Under the pieces are notes generated by a model. That model had not been told where the DNA came from. It did no database searches and saw nothing but the letters and a program-made list of their open reading frames with translations. A stretch of DNA of 64,000 nucleotides from Curvibacter lanceolatus ATCC 14669 (GTDB taxonomy: Bacteria; Pseudomonadota; Gammaproteobacteria; Burkholderiales; Burkholderiaceae_C): the NCBI RefSeq assembly GCF_000381265.1, contig NZ_KB906271.1, positions 1 through 64,000 of the forward strand. The letters run 5' to 3'. This document shows, piece after piece, positions 1-8,906 of the stretch (positions within the stretch are counted from its first letter, which is position 1; every line of letters starts with the position of its first letter). The position numbers were made by a program, and so were the translations under genes.

Positions 1-653
1 TCAACCATGCCATTCTGCTCAGGGCTGTAAGGCGTGATGAACTCCTGCTGCAGGCCGTAGCTTTTGACCAGGGCCGTGTAGCTGCGGCTGGTAAAAACCA
101 GGCCGTTGTCCGACCTCAGCAAGAACGGGTGCTTCACCTTGCCCAGGCATCCATAACGCGCGATCAGGGCTTGCTCTAGGGCCGATTCGGCCGTCTTTGA
201 TCGGCCGCTGCGGCTCAGGTGCCAACCCAGCAATTCACGGCTGTAGCAGTCGATCACCAGGGCCAAAGAGGCCCACCCATCGCGCCCCGTCCACACCCGG
301 CACAGATCGGTCGCCCAGCGTTGATCTGGGGCCTTGGCCACCGACGGCAAGGCCTGGATTCTGGGCCTGAAGCCCACCGGGCGCTTGCGTACCTGCCAGC
401 CCCTGATCTGGAAGATGCGCTGCACGGTGTTCTTGTTGAAGCCAAGCAGATGTGCCACCGTCCGATATCCAAAGGACGGGTTCTCTTCGATCATGGCCTT
501 GATGGGCTGAACCAAGTGTTCCTGGACCTTTGGGGCCGATTTGGTGCTGCGGTAATACACCGTGCGCCGTGGGATCTGGAACCACTGGCAAAGCTTCACG
601 AGGCTGACCACAATCCCGTCTTCAGCCAATCCCTGCTGAAGGCTGAGGATCAT
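1..653 (-). CDS. IS3-family transposase orfB (DDE integrase), 3' truncated by window
   Basis: The frame is open from an ATG at 653 to the window edge (217 codons). The N-terminal part carries the HTH_21-like region (RRTVYYR, then SFGYRTVAHLLG), followed by an rve integrase core. Two of the three catalytic acidic residues are visible in WATDLCRVW and LRSDNGLVF. The third would follow EQNGMV, which is cut exactly at the edge. The ATG overlaps the stop of the orfA -1 frame as ATGA. The product would normally be made as an OrfAB fusion through frameshifting. No internal stop was seen, so this part could still be functional. Confidence 0.88.
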   Translation of the reverse strand, partial: MILSLQQGLAEDGIVVSLVKLCQWFQIPRRTVYYRSTKSAPKVQEHLVQPIKAMIEENPSFGYRTVAHLLGFNKNTVQRIFQIRGWQVRKRPVGFRPRIQALPSVAKAPDQRWATDLCRVWTGRDGWASLALVIDCYSRELLGWHLSRSGRSKTAESALEQALIARYGCLGKVKHPFLLRSDNGLVFTSRSYTALVKSYGLQQEFITPYSPEQNGMV

Positions 654-966
654 TTCTCGTCCTCGTTGCCCAGCAGGGAGGCCAGCTTTTTCGAGCGCGC
701 AGCTCCAACATTGCTTCGCCGTAGGCTTGCTGCAAATCACTGAGTTGCCGTTCGTACTGCTCTTTGATTTCCAGAGGCTTGCTGCGCAGCGCGTTCTCCA
801 TGCCGCGCTTGCCTTCATCGACCCACTGTTCAACCTCAGAAGGGTTGAGGTCGTAGGCCCGGCTGGCCTCAGAGACCGTGGTCTTGCCTTGAATGATGTC
901 TAGGACCAAAGCCGTCTTTCTCTTGGCCGTCCAACGCTTGATGTCGTCTTCCATCAGGGTGCTCAT
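622..966 (-). CDS. IS3-family transposase orfA (HTH protein), with -1 frameshift site
   Basis: A 114-residue protein with an HTH-8-like N-terminus (MEDDIKRWTAKRKTALVLDI) and a leucine-rich helix after KEQYERQLSDLQQAYGEAML. At about 684-690, just after codons LRAR, there is a run of five A (minus strand) before GC. In the annotated frame the last about 25 residues look like junk (SWPPCWATRTRND). Slipping back one base gives KKLASLLGNEDEK and a stop overlapping the orfB ATG as ATGA, which looks like the ancestral end. This is either a programmed -1 frameshift site or a one-base loss in the A-run; sequence alone cannot decide. Confidence 0.8.
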   Translation of the reverse strand: MSTLMEDDIKRWTAKRKTALVLDIIQGKTTVSEASRAYDLNPSEVEQWVDEGKRGMENALRSKPLEIKEQYERQLSDLQQAYGEAMLELRARKSWPPCWATRTRNDPQPSAGIG

Positions 967-1054
967 CTGTGTTTCCTTTCAACGATAACACCTGAGCAGG
1001 AAATCACTGGGTCGATACAGACTTGTGTCCGCGATGGGTTGGCGTGGACATGAA

Positions 1055-1322
1055 TACGCCATAGCTAAGGCTCTCGATAGCGGACTTGGCCTGCTGCTTA
1101 CGTTCATATTGCTCTTTGATCTATAGGGGTATGCTGCACAGTGCGTTATCCATGCCGCACTTGCCTTCATCGAGCAAATGCGCAACCTAAGAATGGATGA
1201 GCTCGAAGGCGCAGCTGACCTCGGCGACCGTGGTCATTGCCATGAATCACGTCTAGGACCTGGGCCGCCTTTCTCTTGGCCGTCAACCGCTTGATGTTGT
1301 CTTCCATCAGGGGGCTCTTTTC
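1055..1322 (-). pseudogene. Decayed second copy of IS3 orfA
   Basis: Read on the minus strand from about 1308, the conceptual peptide begins MEDNIKRLTAKRKAAQVLDV, closely matching the intact orfA at 622-966 (MEDDIKRWTAKRKTALVLDI). Frame is then lost, and a second matching block reads DEGKCGMDNALCSIPL, a stop codon, then IKEQYE, against DEGKRGMENALRSKPLEIKEQYE in the intact copy. No orfB remnant follows; the newer element occupies that place. This suggests successive insertions at one site, or an IS landing in a relic of its own kind. The remainder up to 1440 holds no recognisable gene. Confidence 0.8.
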
Positions 1323-1440
1323 ATGCGGCGCTTACTCTCGAACGACACGATACACGACCTCAATGTGCAACAAGAATACCGCCAACCATCTCAATAGCCT
1401 TACAAAGCAGAGAATTCATAAGCAATCATTATCGCAATAA

Positions 1441-2625
1441 TCACCCCTTCAAATTCAAATACAGCTTTACCCAACGATCTCCAACGACATTCGACGAATA
1501 ATTCGACAAAAATAGATTGTAAGCAGAAATTCTCAGATTTTCAGAGAAGGAACAATCACTAACGACCCTCTTCATGGCATCAACAATTGATCCGTAGTCA
1601 TTAAAAATGCAACAATGAATATTATTCACTACCCCAATCCCTTCCACTGCAGCAACAGAAGCTATCAGGGGAATTTTGCAAATCATCGCATCAATCACTC
1701 TATTCTTAAGTCCAGTCCCAGACTTATCCAACAACAAAATAGCAGAATGTTTAATTATTTCCTCATCTATATTAGGCACCCATCTCAAAAATGTAAAATT
1801 CAAATAACTCGGAATTGAAGAAACGAGTTCCGAATCAGGCTCAACCCGACCTAAAACATAGAATCTAATCCCCCCCAAAAAGGCACTTTGATCATCAGAC
1901 AAATTAGCAAAAAATTCCAAAATACCATCACGTATAAATGGAAGCGATATATCCCCCAAAATCAAAATAGATTTCCCCTCTCTGGGCAATGCATCCCTTT
2001 TAAAATTGGGAATTTCCCGCATAACAGGAATGTCGATCAGATTAATACGAGAGGATACACCTCTCAAATAAGAACTATCATCCGGGGAAACCAAATGCAC
2101 TACGTTCGCCTTCGGCAAATAAAATTTCTCAGCATATCTACTCATAGTTGCAGAGAATCGCCTTTGAATCTTCGATATACCGAAAGAAAACTTGGCCAGT
2201 CTATTTTGCCGAAGTGACCATGCATCAACAACGCTCATCACTAACGGCTTTTTAACGGACCCGCATAAAAGCGGCACCAATGGTACGCCTTCGGCGTGGA
2301 TTAAATCAACGTCATTCGACACGCGATCAATTACCTTAAAGAACTTAAAGTAAATCAATCGATGAAGGCGAAAAAGCCTTAAGAAAGAAAAAACCAAAAA
2401 CCGGTATGAATAAGATCTAGCATCCAAAAAAACAGAGATTACATTCACACCATGATAGCTTCCGTTAAATCCATCCAAATCAAATGACGAGCGATTCTTA
2501 AGGAACAAAATCAGGCTTATTTCAACACCCTTTCCCTGAAGAACCTTAATCAAATTAAGTGTTTGCGCATGCGCACCCTCCCTCGGAGGGAATGTCATAT
2601 TAGACAAGACAAAAAGAGTTCTCAT
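1441..2625 (-). CDS. Glycosyltransferase family 4 (polysaccharide cassette)
   Basis: About 394 residues. I place the start at the ATG at 2625 (MRTLFVLSNMTFPPREG), one base after the stop of the upstream gene, rather than at an in-frame codon further upstream. The N-terminus has the GT-B pattern of a beta strand followed by a glycine-rich loop and ALNLIKVL-type helix. The C-terminal GT1 domain contains GTGLKNRVIDAMICKIPLIA, a nucleotide-sugar-binding segment with the usual Glu replaced by Asp. It is the last gene of the operon before the IS element and is AT-rich like its neighbours. Sugar specificity cannot be read from the sequence. Confidence 0.82.
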   Translation of the reverse strand: MRTLFVLSNMTFPPREGAHAQTLNLIKVLQGKGVEISLILFLKNRSSFDLDGFNGSYHGVNVISVFLDARSYSYRFLVFSFLRLFRLHRLIYFKFFKVIDRVSNDVDLIHAEGVPLVPLLCGSVKKPLVMSVVDAWSLRQNRLAKFSFGISKIQRRFSATMSRYAEKFYLPKANVVHLVSPDDSSYLRGVSSRINLIDIPVMREIPNFKRDALPREGKSILILGDISLPFIRDGILEFFANLSDDQSAFLGGIRFYVLGRVEPDSELVSSIPSYLNFTFLRWVPNIDEEIIKHSAILLLDKSGTGLKNRVIDAMICKIPLIASVAAVEGIGVVNNIHCCIFNDYGSIVDAMKRVVSDCSFSENLRISAYNLFLSNYSSNVVGDRWVKLYLNLKG

Positions 2626-2626
2626 A

Positions 2627-3688
2627 TCAATGAAGCGCCTCCAAAATACCTTGAGCCATCGCTTCAACAGAATAGCGAACAGAACAATCCTCTCGAATTA
2701 ATCTATTAGAATCATTCCATCGAAGCCTATCCCGATAAAACTCCTCAATTACACGCGAAAGATCTTCAATTGAATCAGACTTAAAAAACATTGAATTAAA
2801 ATTTTCACGGGCAGCCTCAATTTCTGGAGCGTGATTTTCCTCACGAGCGATAATCATAGGAACACCAAAAGCCAAGCTCTGAGTAATTGATAACCCAACA
2901 TATCCTGGTGAAATTGAAGCTATAGCCCTTTCATAGTGCACACGCAATTCATCCATTCCTGAAATGTGACCGAAAAAATTGACATCCGCACTCAGATTGA
3001 GTTCGCGCACTAAATTCTTTAGATACGGCATTTGGGGACCAGCCCCGACCACCGACAAGGAGCAACTACTCGTTACATTCTCCTTGAATTTAGAAAATGC
3101 ACGAATCATCAACTCTGGTTTCTTATCCTCAACCAAACGCCCAACGTAAATAAAGTTATTCCGGGGAAAGCCAGAATTTGATTGCATCAAAATATCTTTT
3201 TCCCGATACAAAGAATTGGGCGCAGCCCATATAAGCCTATTTAGATTGGCCTCAAGAGCCTCTTGCCGCTGAGTCTCAGTATATACAATCAATCCACTGG
3301 CCAGCCTAGATATTAATTTACGCAGGAGAACTCCCGAACCGCCGATCCTTGACCAAGCGTGCCCCCATAATATGGTCCGCTTAGCCAATATTTTTCTAAT
3401 CAGCAAAAAGAACCAAACATTGATAACTCTTGGATTTAAATCCAAAATAAGAACATCAGCCCTAATAGCATCCAACGCCGAACCAATCTGAAGTAAAAAT
3501 CGGCGCTTCCAGAGATATTTATTCTTTAAAGGATAAAATAAATTAGTTTCACTTCGAAGAACTTTTATGCTCGGATCAAAAGCCTCTTCACCAGCGTATA
3601 TCTTAATATTGGAATCAGATTGCAAAAGTTGCTGAACAACGCCAAGCCTATAATCACCAAGCGCAGTGAGATAAATTACTTTAATCAT
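2627..3688 (-). CDS. Glycosyltransferase family 4
   Basis: About 353 residues from ATG 3688 (MIKVIYLTALGDYRLG), one base after the TAG of the preceding gene. A GT-B fold is indicated by NNFIYVGRLVEDKKPELMIR (start of the C-terminal Rossmann domain), SVVGAGPQMPYL, and ASISPGYVGLSITQSLAFG followed by VPMIIAREE, the place where GT4 enzymes bind the nucleotide sugar. The usual EALA motif is replaced by TQSLA here. Translationally coupled to both flanking genes. A cytoplasmic enzyme likely adding one residue of the exopolysaccharide repeat unit; donor and acceptor are unknown. Confidence 0.85.
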   Translation of the reverse strand: MIKVIYLTALGDYRLGVVQQLLQSDSNIKIYAGEEAFDPSIKVLRSETNLFYPLKNKYLWKRRFLLQIGSALDAIRADVLILDLNPRVINVWFFLLIRKILAKRTILWGHAWSRIGGSGVLLRKLISRLASGLIVYTETQRQEALEANLNRLIWAAPNSLYREKDILMQSNSGFPRNNFIYVGRLVEDKKPELMIRAFSKFKENVTSSCSLSVVGAGPQMPYLKNLVRELNLSADVNFFGHISGMDELRVHYERAIASISPGYVGLSITQSLAFGVPMIIAREENHAPEIEAARENFNSMFFKSDSIEDLSRVIEEFYRDRLRWNDSNRLIREDCSVRYSVEAMAQGILEALH

Positions 3689-3689
3689 G

Positions 3690-4901
3690 CTAAACCTTTG
3701 ATATATCAGCCTTGACAACATTCACAAACTTACTCCAACTATGACTCTCGATTAGATTTCGTCTTTCAGACCTATTTTGAAATCTCTGCGCATTCAACAA
3801 TTCTTTGATTGAGAATACAGAACAAAAATCCTCATTTAGTAAGTGATCAACAGATGCACCAAAACCATACTGAGAATTAAACCACCCCATCAATCCGTCT
3901 GGCGATACAAGGCTAGGTACCCCATACTTTTCTGCTAAAAGAAGTACACCACTCATTCCTAAATGCCCCTCATATCCGACCCAAGACGCATCAGATGCAG
4001 AAAATACTATATCTTGAAAATCAATTGATGCACGCCCAAAAAACTCCAAAATACGACCTGATTTTCTTAGAGCCACATATTCTGAATTTTCTGTAAATTG
4101 CAAAAATTCAGTATCTGGCACACCAACCAACACCAATTTTATGTTTTTATCGCAAAGTGGATTAACGAGAAAATTAAGCAACTTCGCGATCCCTTTCCTC
4201 ATAGCCAGTGCGCCATATACAAGTATCAGGAAATCCGAATCAGTAACACTTTCATTCAAATCAAGTCTAGACTTTTCACGCGACAGCAGTTTTATATCCT
4301 CAACAGGATCGGCCAAATATCGCAACTTACGATGAAAATCCGAATTAATGTTCCTTTGAGAAAATTCAATTAATAAAGGATCAATCGAATAAACGTTAGT
4401 CAACGTTTTGCATTTTAAAAATCTTTTAAAAAGAGCCAACTTTAGAAAATTGGTGAATTTTGACTTGAAATTCCCCCTACTCATACTCCAATGAAATGAA
4501 CTTCTCATGGTTATGACGGCCCAGGGCGTACGAGCAAATGGACTTCCAAACAATGCCGCAAAATACAAAATCGTATCCCCATACGGCAAAAACACCAAAT
4601 CAAAACCCTCTTTTACATAACACAGAAAAGCAGCACGATAAAAATAATAGAACTCAAAATATCTCAACAATATGCGCCAATAAGATTCAACCGAACTAGA
4701 AAGACGATCAAATCTCGAATACTCAACAACATTAATATCAATATCCGACCCTAATTCATTGCGAAAGCCATCAACAACTATTCCAGACCGCGTCAAAATA
4801 GTTAGCTTTATATCACCACCATTCAATCCTTTTGCAATATTCAGCAAATAGTTATAATGATGACCCGTCAGTACGGGCTCAATAATCAAAACCTTCTTCA
4901 T
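3690..4901 (-). CDS. Divergent glycosyltransferase (GT4-like)
   Basis: 403 residues, start ATG at 4901 overlapping the asnB stop by four bases (ATGA). The N-terminus MKKVLIIEPVLTGHHYNYL has the GT-B nucleotide-fold start with a GHH glycine-rich turn. The C-terminal half has ILVYGALAMRKGIAKLLNFL, KLVLVGVPD and MSGVLLLAEKYGVPSLVSPD, which correspond to the second Rossmann domain. It is more divergent from classic GT4 enzymes than its neighbours, so the family call is less secure. It is AT-rich and sits between asnB and another glycosyltransferase, supporting a role in repeat-unit assembly. Confidence 0.7.
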   Translation of the reverse strand: MKKVLIIEPVLTGHHYNYLLNIAKGLNGGDIKLTILTRSGIVVDGFRNELGSDIDINVVEYSRFDRLSSSVESYWRILLRYFEFYYFYRAAFLCYVKEGFDLVFLPYGDTILYFAALFGSPFARTPWAVITMRSSFHWSMSRGNFKSKFTNFLKLALFKRFLKCKTLTNVYSIDPLLIEFSQRNINSDFHRKLRYLADPVEDIKLLSREKSRLDLNESVTDSDFLILVYGALAMRKGIAKLLNFLVNPLCDKNIKLVLVGVPDTEFLQFTENSEYVALRKSGRILEFFGRASIDFQDIVFSASDASWVGYEGHLGMSGVLLLAEKYGVPSLVSPDGLMGWFNSQYGFGASVDHLLNEDFCSVFSIKELLNAQRFQNRSERRNLIESHSWSKFVNVVKADISKV

Positions 4902-6784
4902 ATACCCCCCTGAAAATCACTCCCTATCGATCTCAGCCAGAACTCCGTCGAAATCAAACGATAGAGCGCATTTCCAGCAGAAAAGTTACCGCGCTTGTGA
5001 TTATTTATTAACTTTACAATGCCAATCGCGCTGCAATAATCTTGCATCTTGCTATTCGAACTTAGCAAGTAGTCCCGCAAAATTTCAGCATCATTCTCTA
5101 GCATCCATTCATATATAGGGGTTGGATAACCTTTTTTATCTCTTCTCTCAGCAATTAGAGGCAGGCCATTTTTTCTCAAATACTGGCGGATTAACCATTT
5201 AGTTTTTCCGCCAAACATTTTTATATTTGTTCCCAATTGGAATGCAAAATTCACCAAACGAAAATCCATAAATGGATTCCTGCACTCAACTCCATTACCC
5301 ATTCCAACAGCATCACCGTATTGTAAAAGCCCGGGTAATATTGCAACGGAATGATCGAAGAACATCCGTCGAGATGTCCGATCATAGTTTGGGGGAACGG
5401 CTGGAAAATCTACATCTCTTGGTGTTACTTTACTTAAAAAGTCTTTATTCAGTATTCCGGAAATACCATTTTTTTTCCTATAAATACTCAATAGAAATGG
5501 CATACTCTCTCGTAACATGAACAATGAAATATTCTTTGTCCCATGAGTCGCTGAAGCTTCGCGCAAATATTCAAAAAATTGCGAATAGTTCTTTGGAGTG
5601 GTACCCAGTTTAAAAATAAGATCTATTAGAAAATCCGCACTATATTGCGCATAGCCCCCAAATATTTCATCAGCACCCTGCCCATCAAGAACAACCTTTA
5701 CACCTGTTGAACGGGAGTACTTGAGTAATTGCCATAATGGAAAGACAGCAGGCGAATAACCTGGTCCATCCATGCACTGAACAATTCGGGAGAGAGATGG
5801 TATCCAGTCTTTCTTTAGTGCAGTAACCTCATGTAATGCCAGATTAAATCTATCAGATGCACATCGGGCCCATGCAGATTCGTCGCCACTACTTTCACCG
5901 TATACTGATGTAAATAAGTGGTTCGAGTAATCTGAAAAGTTCGACAATTTTGCGATAGAACACAAGATTGCCGAGGAATCCAAGCCACCAGATAATGATA
6001 ATCCGACTGGAACATCGCTACGCATGCGTATCTTCACGGCATCATCAAACAATTCCTCAAATTTCTCATATGCTTCATTTGCATTCAAATCCAATAAATT
6101 AGTTGGATATGTCCAGTATGATTTAATACTGATACTATTTTTTTCGATATCATATATTAATTGCTGCCCTGGCTGTAAAACCTTAACATTTTCGTAGAAT
6201 GAATTGGAAGAAGCATGCAAGCGCCCTAGCGCAAGAAATTGGAATAGAACCTGATCATTCACAATTTCGAGTGCTTTGTTTAACTGAAGGAGCGCTTTAG
6301 GCTCCGATGCAAATCCAAACTCTTGATTTTTTAAAAAATAATAGAGAGGCTTAACGCCAAAACGATCTCTGACGCAAAATATCTTTTTTACTTTCGGATC
6401 ATAAATAGAAAATGCAAACATCCCATTTAACTTACCAAGACATAGTTCGCCCCATTCACCCCAAGCCTTTAACAAGACTTCCGTGTCAGATTGTGATTTA
6501 AATTGATGCCCTAATTTAATCAAATCATTCCGCAGCTCAATATAATTGTATATTTCACCATTAAAAACCAATACACAACCCGTCCTATCGTCCCGCATCG
6601 GCTGTTTACCATCATCACTCAAATCAATGATCGACAAGCGAGCATGAGCGATATTTACTGAGCCATCAGAATAAAATCCATCACCATCAGGGCCCCTGTG
6701 CTTCATCGAATCAAGCGCCTTTGAAAAAATATTCAAACTTGATGTGTTCAAGTTGACACCAACCCAACCCAATATTGCACACAT
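4898..6784 (-). CDS. asnB: Asparagine synthase-like glutamine amidotransferase (AsnB family)
   Basis: 628 residues, full family length. The class II glutaminase domain begins MCAILGWVG with catalytic Cys2, then HRGPDGDG (about 29-36), NGEIYN (75-80) and SDTEV (99-103). The synthetase domain has the pyrophosphate loop SGGLDSS (265-271). In exopolysaccharide loci such proteins often amidate a sugar carboxylate or an attached amino acid rather than make free asparagine. With ugd supplying UDP-glucuronate in the same locus, uronic-acid amidation is a reasonable inference, not proof. Overlaps the downstream glycosyltransferase by four bases and follows the GH29-like gene by six. Confidence 0.9.
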   Translation of the reverse strand: MCAILGWVGVNLNTSSLNIFSKALDSMKHRGPDGDGFYSDGSVNIAHARLSIIDLSDDGKQPMRDDRTGCVLVFNGEIYNYIELRNDLIKLGHQFKSQSDTEVLLKAWGEWGELCLGKLNGMFAFSIYDPKVKKIFCVRDRFGVKPLYYFLKNQEFGFASEPKALLQLNKALEIVNDQVLFQFLALGRLHASSNSFYENVKVLQPGQQLIYDIEKNSISIKSYWTYPTNLLDLNANEAYEKFEELFDDAVKIRMRSDVPVGLSLSGGLDSSAILCSIAKLSNFSDYSNHLFTSVYGESSGDESAWARCASDRFNLALHEVTALKKDWIPSLSRIVQCMDGPGYSPAVFPLWQLLKYSRSTGVKVVLDGQGADEIFGGYAQYSADFLIDLIFKLGTTPKNYSQFFEYLREASATHGTKNISLFMLRESMPFLLSIYRKKNGISGILNKDFLSKVTPRDVDFPAVPPNYDRTSRRMFFDHSVAILPGLLQYGDAVGMGNGVECRNPFMDFRLVNFAFQLGTNIKMFGGKTKWLIRQYLRKNGLPLIAERRDKKGYPTPIYEWMLENDAEILRDYLLSSNSKMQDYCSAIGIVKLINNHKRGNFSAGNALYRLISTEFWLRSIGSDFQGGI

Positions 6785-6790
6785 AATAAA

Positions 6791-7744
6791 TCACCTTCTT
6801 AGGAGCACTTTTTTTAAAAATTCAAGATGCCCTGGATATATCTTACCGGTATCGGGATCAATACCGACCTCGATGGTAAATAAGCCGTTAACCTCAAGCA
6901 CTTTTTTCATGTAATTCTCAAGAAACTCCGGGCTATAAGCGACAGGATCTGAGCGCATCCATCCAGACGAAATAAAAGAGACGACATGCAAACGCCCCCC
7001 ATTACTTTGAAAAGGTAATGCAGCTATATCCAGCTTATTTTGCTCACCAGCAGTCATATTCTGACCAGAAACAAGCAACTCAAATGCATGAGAATTTACA
7101 CCTGGATTGAATGCTATCAACGCAGCATTATTACCACGGCTTATCGCATCCAAATAGAATTTGGACGCACCAGATGACTCGAAGTTCTTGAGGTTGTAAG
7201 CACCGTCGAACCACCAACCAGCAATCTGACATCCAAATCTCTGAGCATATTCAGAAATCACGCCACCCCAATTTCTAGCAAATTCCAAATTAATTGGTTG
7301 TCGCTCATCTGTATCGCCCAATGCGCCTAACACACCATAATTAGCCTGAGGTCCACGCGTCGGCAAATATAAAAAGAGACTTTTCCCGGTTCGATGAAGT
7401 CCATCTGCAATTTCTTTGACTATGTCGCGCGATGGAGTGTAGGCGCGAACTCCATCAGAAACAATATTGTCGTATGCGGCATTTGGCGAGTTCAGATACC
7501 CTGAGTTTTGGCCTAGCGTAAAAATTACATAATCCGCACCGCTATCCTCAACATCCTTTAAAAATAAATTCGTATCAAATGAATCTATTTTTTTTTGAAA
7601 ATCTCGTGCAGGGAGATAGTGGACCATGAGACCTACTGCCCCACGATTATAGAAGGCACTTTCGCAAGCAAAACAGTTTAATAAGCACAATGAAAATATT
7701 ATGCTAATTACGTATTTTACGACGCGTCGAGATAAAAGCAACAT
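6791..7744 (-). CDS. Secreted GH29-like (alpha-L-fucosidase-like) TIM-barrel protein
   Basis: About 317 residues from ATG 7744; an in-frame TTG at 7795 would add 17 residues lacking signal character. The start at 7744 gives a basic stretch (SRRVVKY) and hydrophobic core ending near CESAF, a signal peptide or possibly lipoprotein signal. It overlaps the upstream membrane protein gene by 41 bases. Fold markers of GH29 appear in order: VGLMVHYLPA, a GADYVIFTLGQNSGY strand, RDIVKEIADGLHRTGKSL, and GWWFDGAY with the Asp in the nucleophile position. The protein is shorter than typical fucosidases, with no C-terminal beta domain. Likely trims or releases the exported polymer; other glycosidase or non-catalytic roles remain possible. 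Confidence 0.65.
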   Translation of the reverse strand: MLLLSRRVVKYVISIIFSLCLLNCFACESAFYNRGAVGLMVHYLPARDFQKKIDSFDTNLFLKDVEDSGADYVIFTLGQNSGYLNSPNAAYDNIVSDGVRAYTPSRDIVKEIADGLHRTGKSLFLYLPTRGPQANYGVLGALGDTDERQPINLEFARNWGGVISEYAQRFGCQIAGWWFDGAYNLKNFESSGASKFYLDAISRGNNAALIAFNPGVNSHAFELLVSGQNMTAGEQNKLDIAALPFQSNGGRLHVVSFISSGWMRSDPVAYSPEFLENYMKKVLEVNGLFTIEVGIDPDTGKIYPGHLEFLKKVLLRR

Positions 7745-8906
7745 AGGCGCCCAGCCAAAATGAACGAGGAATAACGGTGGCCTGAGCACCGTCAAAAAGC
7801 ATGATCACCGAAAATATACCTAGCAAGGATATTTTTTCAAAAATATTATAAGATGGATTCGTAATCAAAGAGTATAGAAAATACAGGATTAGTGGCAAAC
7901 CCACCACCAGGCCATAATGAAAATTAATATAAAAAAACAAAGAGTCAATGGTATTTGCCTCGATTAAGTATTGACCAAACCATGGGTCAATAGCATCGAA
8001 ATAAGACTTATATCCAAGCCCGTGTGGCAATAATATCTTGTACCAGAACTGCGCCATATATTCAAAATACCCAGCCCGAATGGCATCACTCTCAGACAAG
8101 CCTGAATATCCATCAATATAATTCAATAAATCTTGAGTTTTCCCGAATGATTGAATATATAAAGACTCACTTCCTGCTACAACATTAAAGAAAAATTCAT
8201 AGCCTATCAGCAAAATAGGAATCATACTTAGCAAAAGAACTGGGAATAGATTAAACCTACCAACCTTAAGTTTGGATGAATTCTTAAACAGTAACACCAT
8301 AACAACTACGACATATAACCAGTATTGCCGATAAAATGCAACAGCCGACATCAAAACAAGAAGAAGAATTGAAGCAACCGCCATCTTATAGTTAAAGTTC
8401 TCTCTGTATATGAGTGCGGCGATAACACAAGAAATAACTGGCACGGCGAATTTAGTTTCAATCAGGCCATATTTATACATGTAGGCCCAATAAATTAGTG
8501 AACAAACCCCTGTAGCGACCCCCAAAGAGGATAAGTACGAACCTCGTTCATTTCTCAAACAATAAGATGCAAAGAAATATCCAAAAATCACAACGAAATT
8601 TGAGCGGAAATCGGTATATGCATTCGCCAAACTTCCGCCCGTAGCCCAACCAACAAGCATGAAAAAAGTCAAGCACAATGCAAGCATGAATAACTCATGT
8701 GAGTTTTCACGCAGGCATTCAACAAACAAATAGTAAAGTGAATTTGGAAACAAAACAGAATATATAGCAGCACAAACCAATGCGAGCTCAAATATATATA
8801 AGCCTCCAACCTCAAATAATATATTAGAGATACCAGAAAACAGCAGTATTCCATACACAAGAAAGTGCTGCATTCCGATCATGTTAGATTTGGTAGCTGA
8901 TGTCAT
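7704..8906 (-). CDS. Wzy-like polysaccharide polymerase / O-antigen ligase family membrane protein
   Basis: 400 residues with about ten hydrophobic segments spread along the length and a larger hydrophilic loop around residues 245-330 (AGSESLYIQSFGKTQDLLNY onward), the topology of Wzy polymerases and O-antigen ligases. No sequence motif is diagnostic; the call rests on topology and position among the flippase and glycosyltransferase genes. Start ATG at 8906 overlaps the stop of the upstream glycosyltransferase by four bases. AT-rich. It would polymerise lipid-linked repeat units on the periplasmic face of the inner membrane. Confidence 0.75.
   Translation of the reverse strand: MTSATKSNMIGMQHFLVYGILLFSGISNILFEVGGLYIFELALVCAAIYSVLFPNSLYYLFVECLRENSHELFMLALCLTFFMLVGWATGGSLANAYTDFRSNFVVIFGYFFASYCLRNERGSYLSSLGVATGVCSLIYWAYMYKYGLIETKFAVPVISCVIAALIYRENFNYKMAVASILLLVLMSAVAFYRQYWLYVVVVMVLLFKNSSKLKVGRFNLFPVLLLSMIPILLIGYEFFFNVVAGSESLYIQSFGKTQDLLNYIDGYSGLSESDAIRAGYFEYMAQFWYKILLPHGLGYKSYFDAIDPWFGQYLIEANTIDSLFFYINFHYGLVVGLPLILYFLYSLITNPSYNIFEKISLLGIFSVIMLFDGAQATVIPRSFWLGAYVAFISTRRKIRN

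Larger units (their letters stand above)
1..1005 (-). mobile_element. IS3-family insertion sequence, partial
   Basis: Two minus-strand reading frames, an HTH orfA and a DDE-integrase orfB in the -1 relative frame, form the standard IS3 layout. The element is cut by the window start, so only the left (orfA) end is present. The exact left terminus is an estimate: the non-coding leader upstream of orfA runs to about 1003-1007, where I could not define an inverted repeat without the other end. It abuts an older decayed orfA copy and lies just downstream of the low-GC polysaccharide cassette. Confidence 0.85.
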
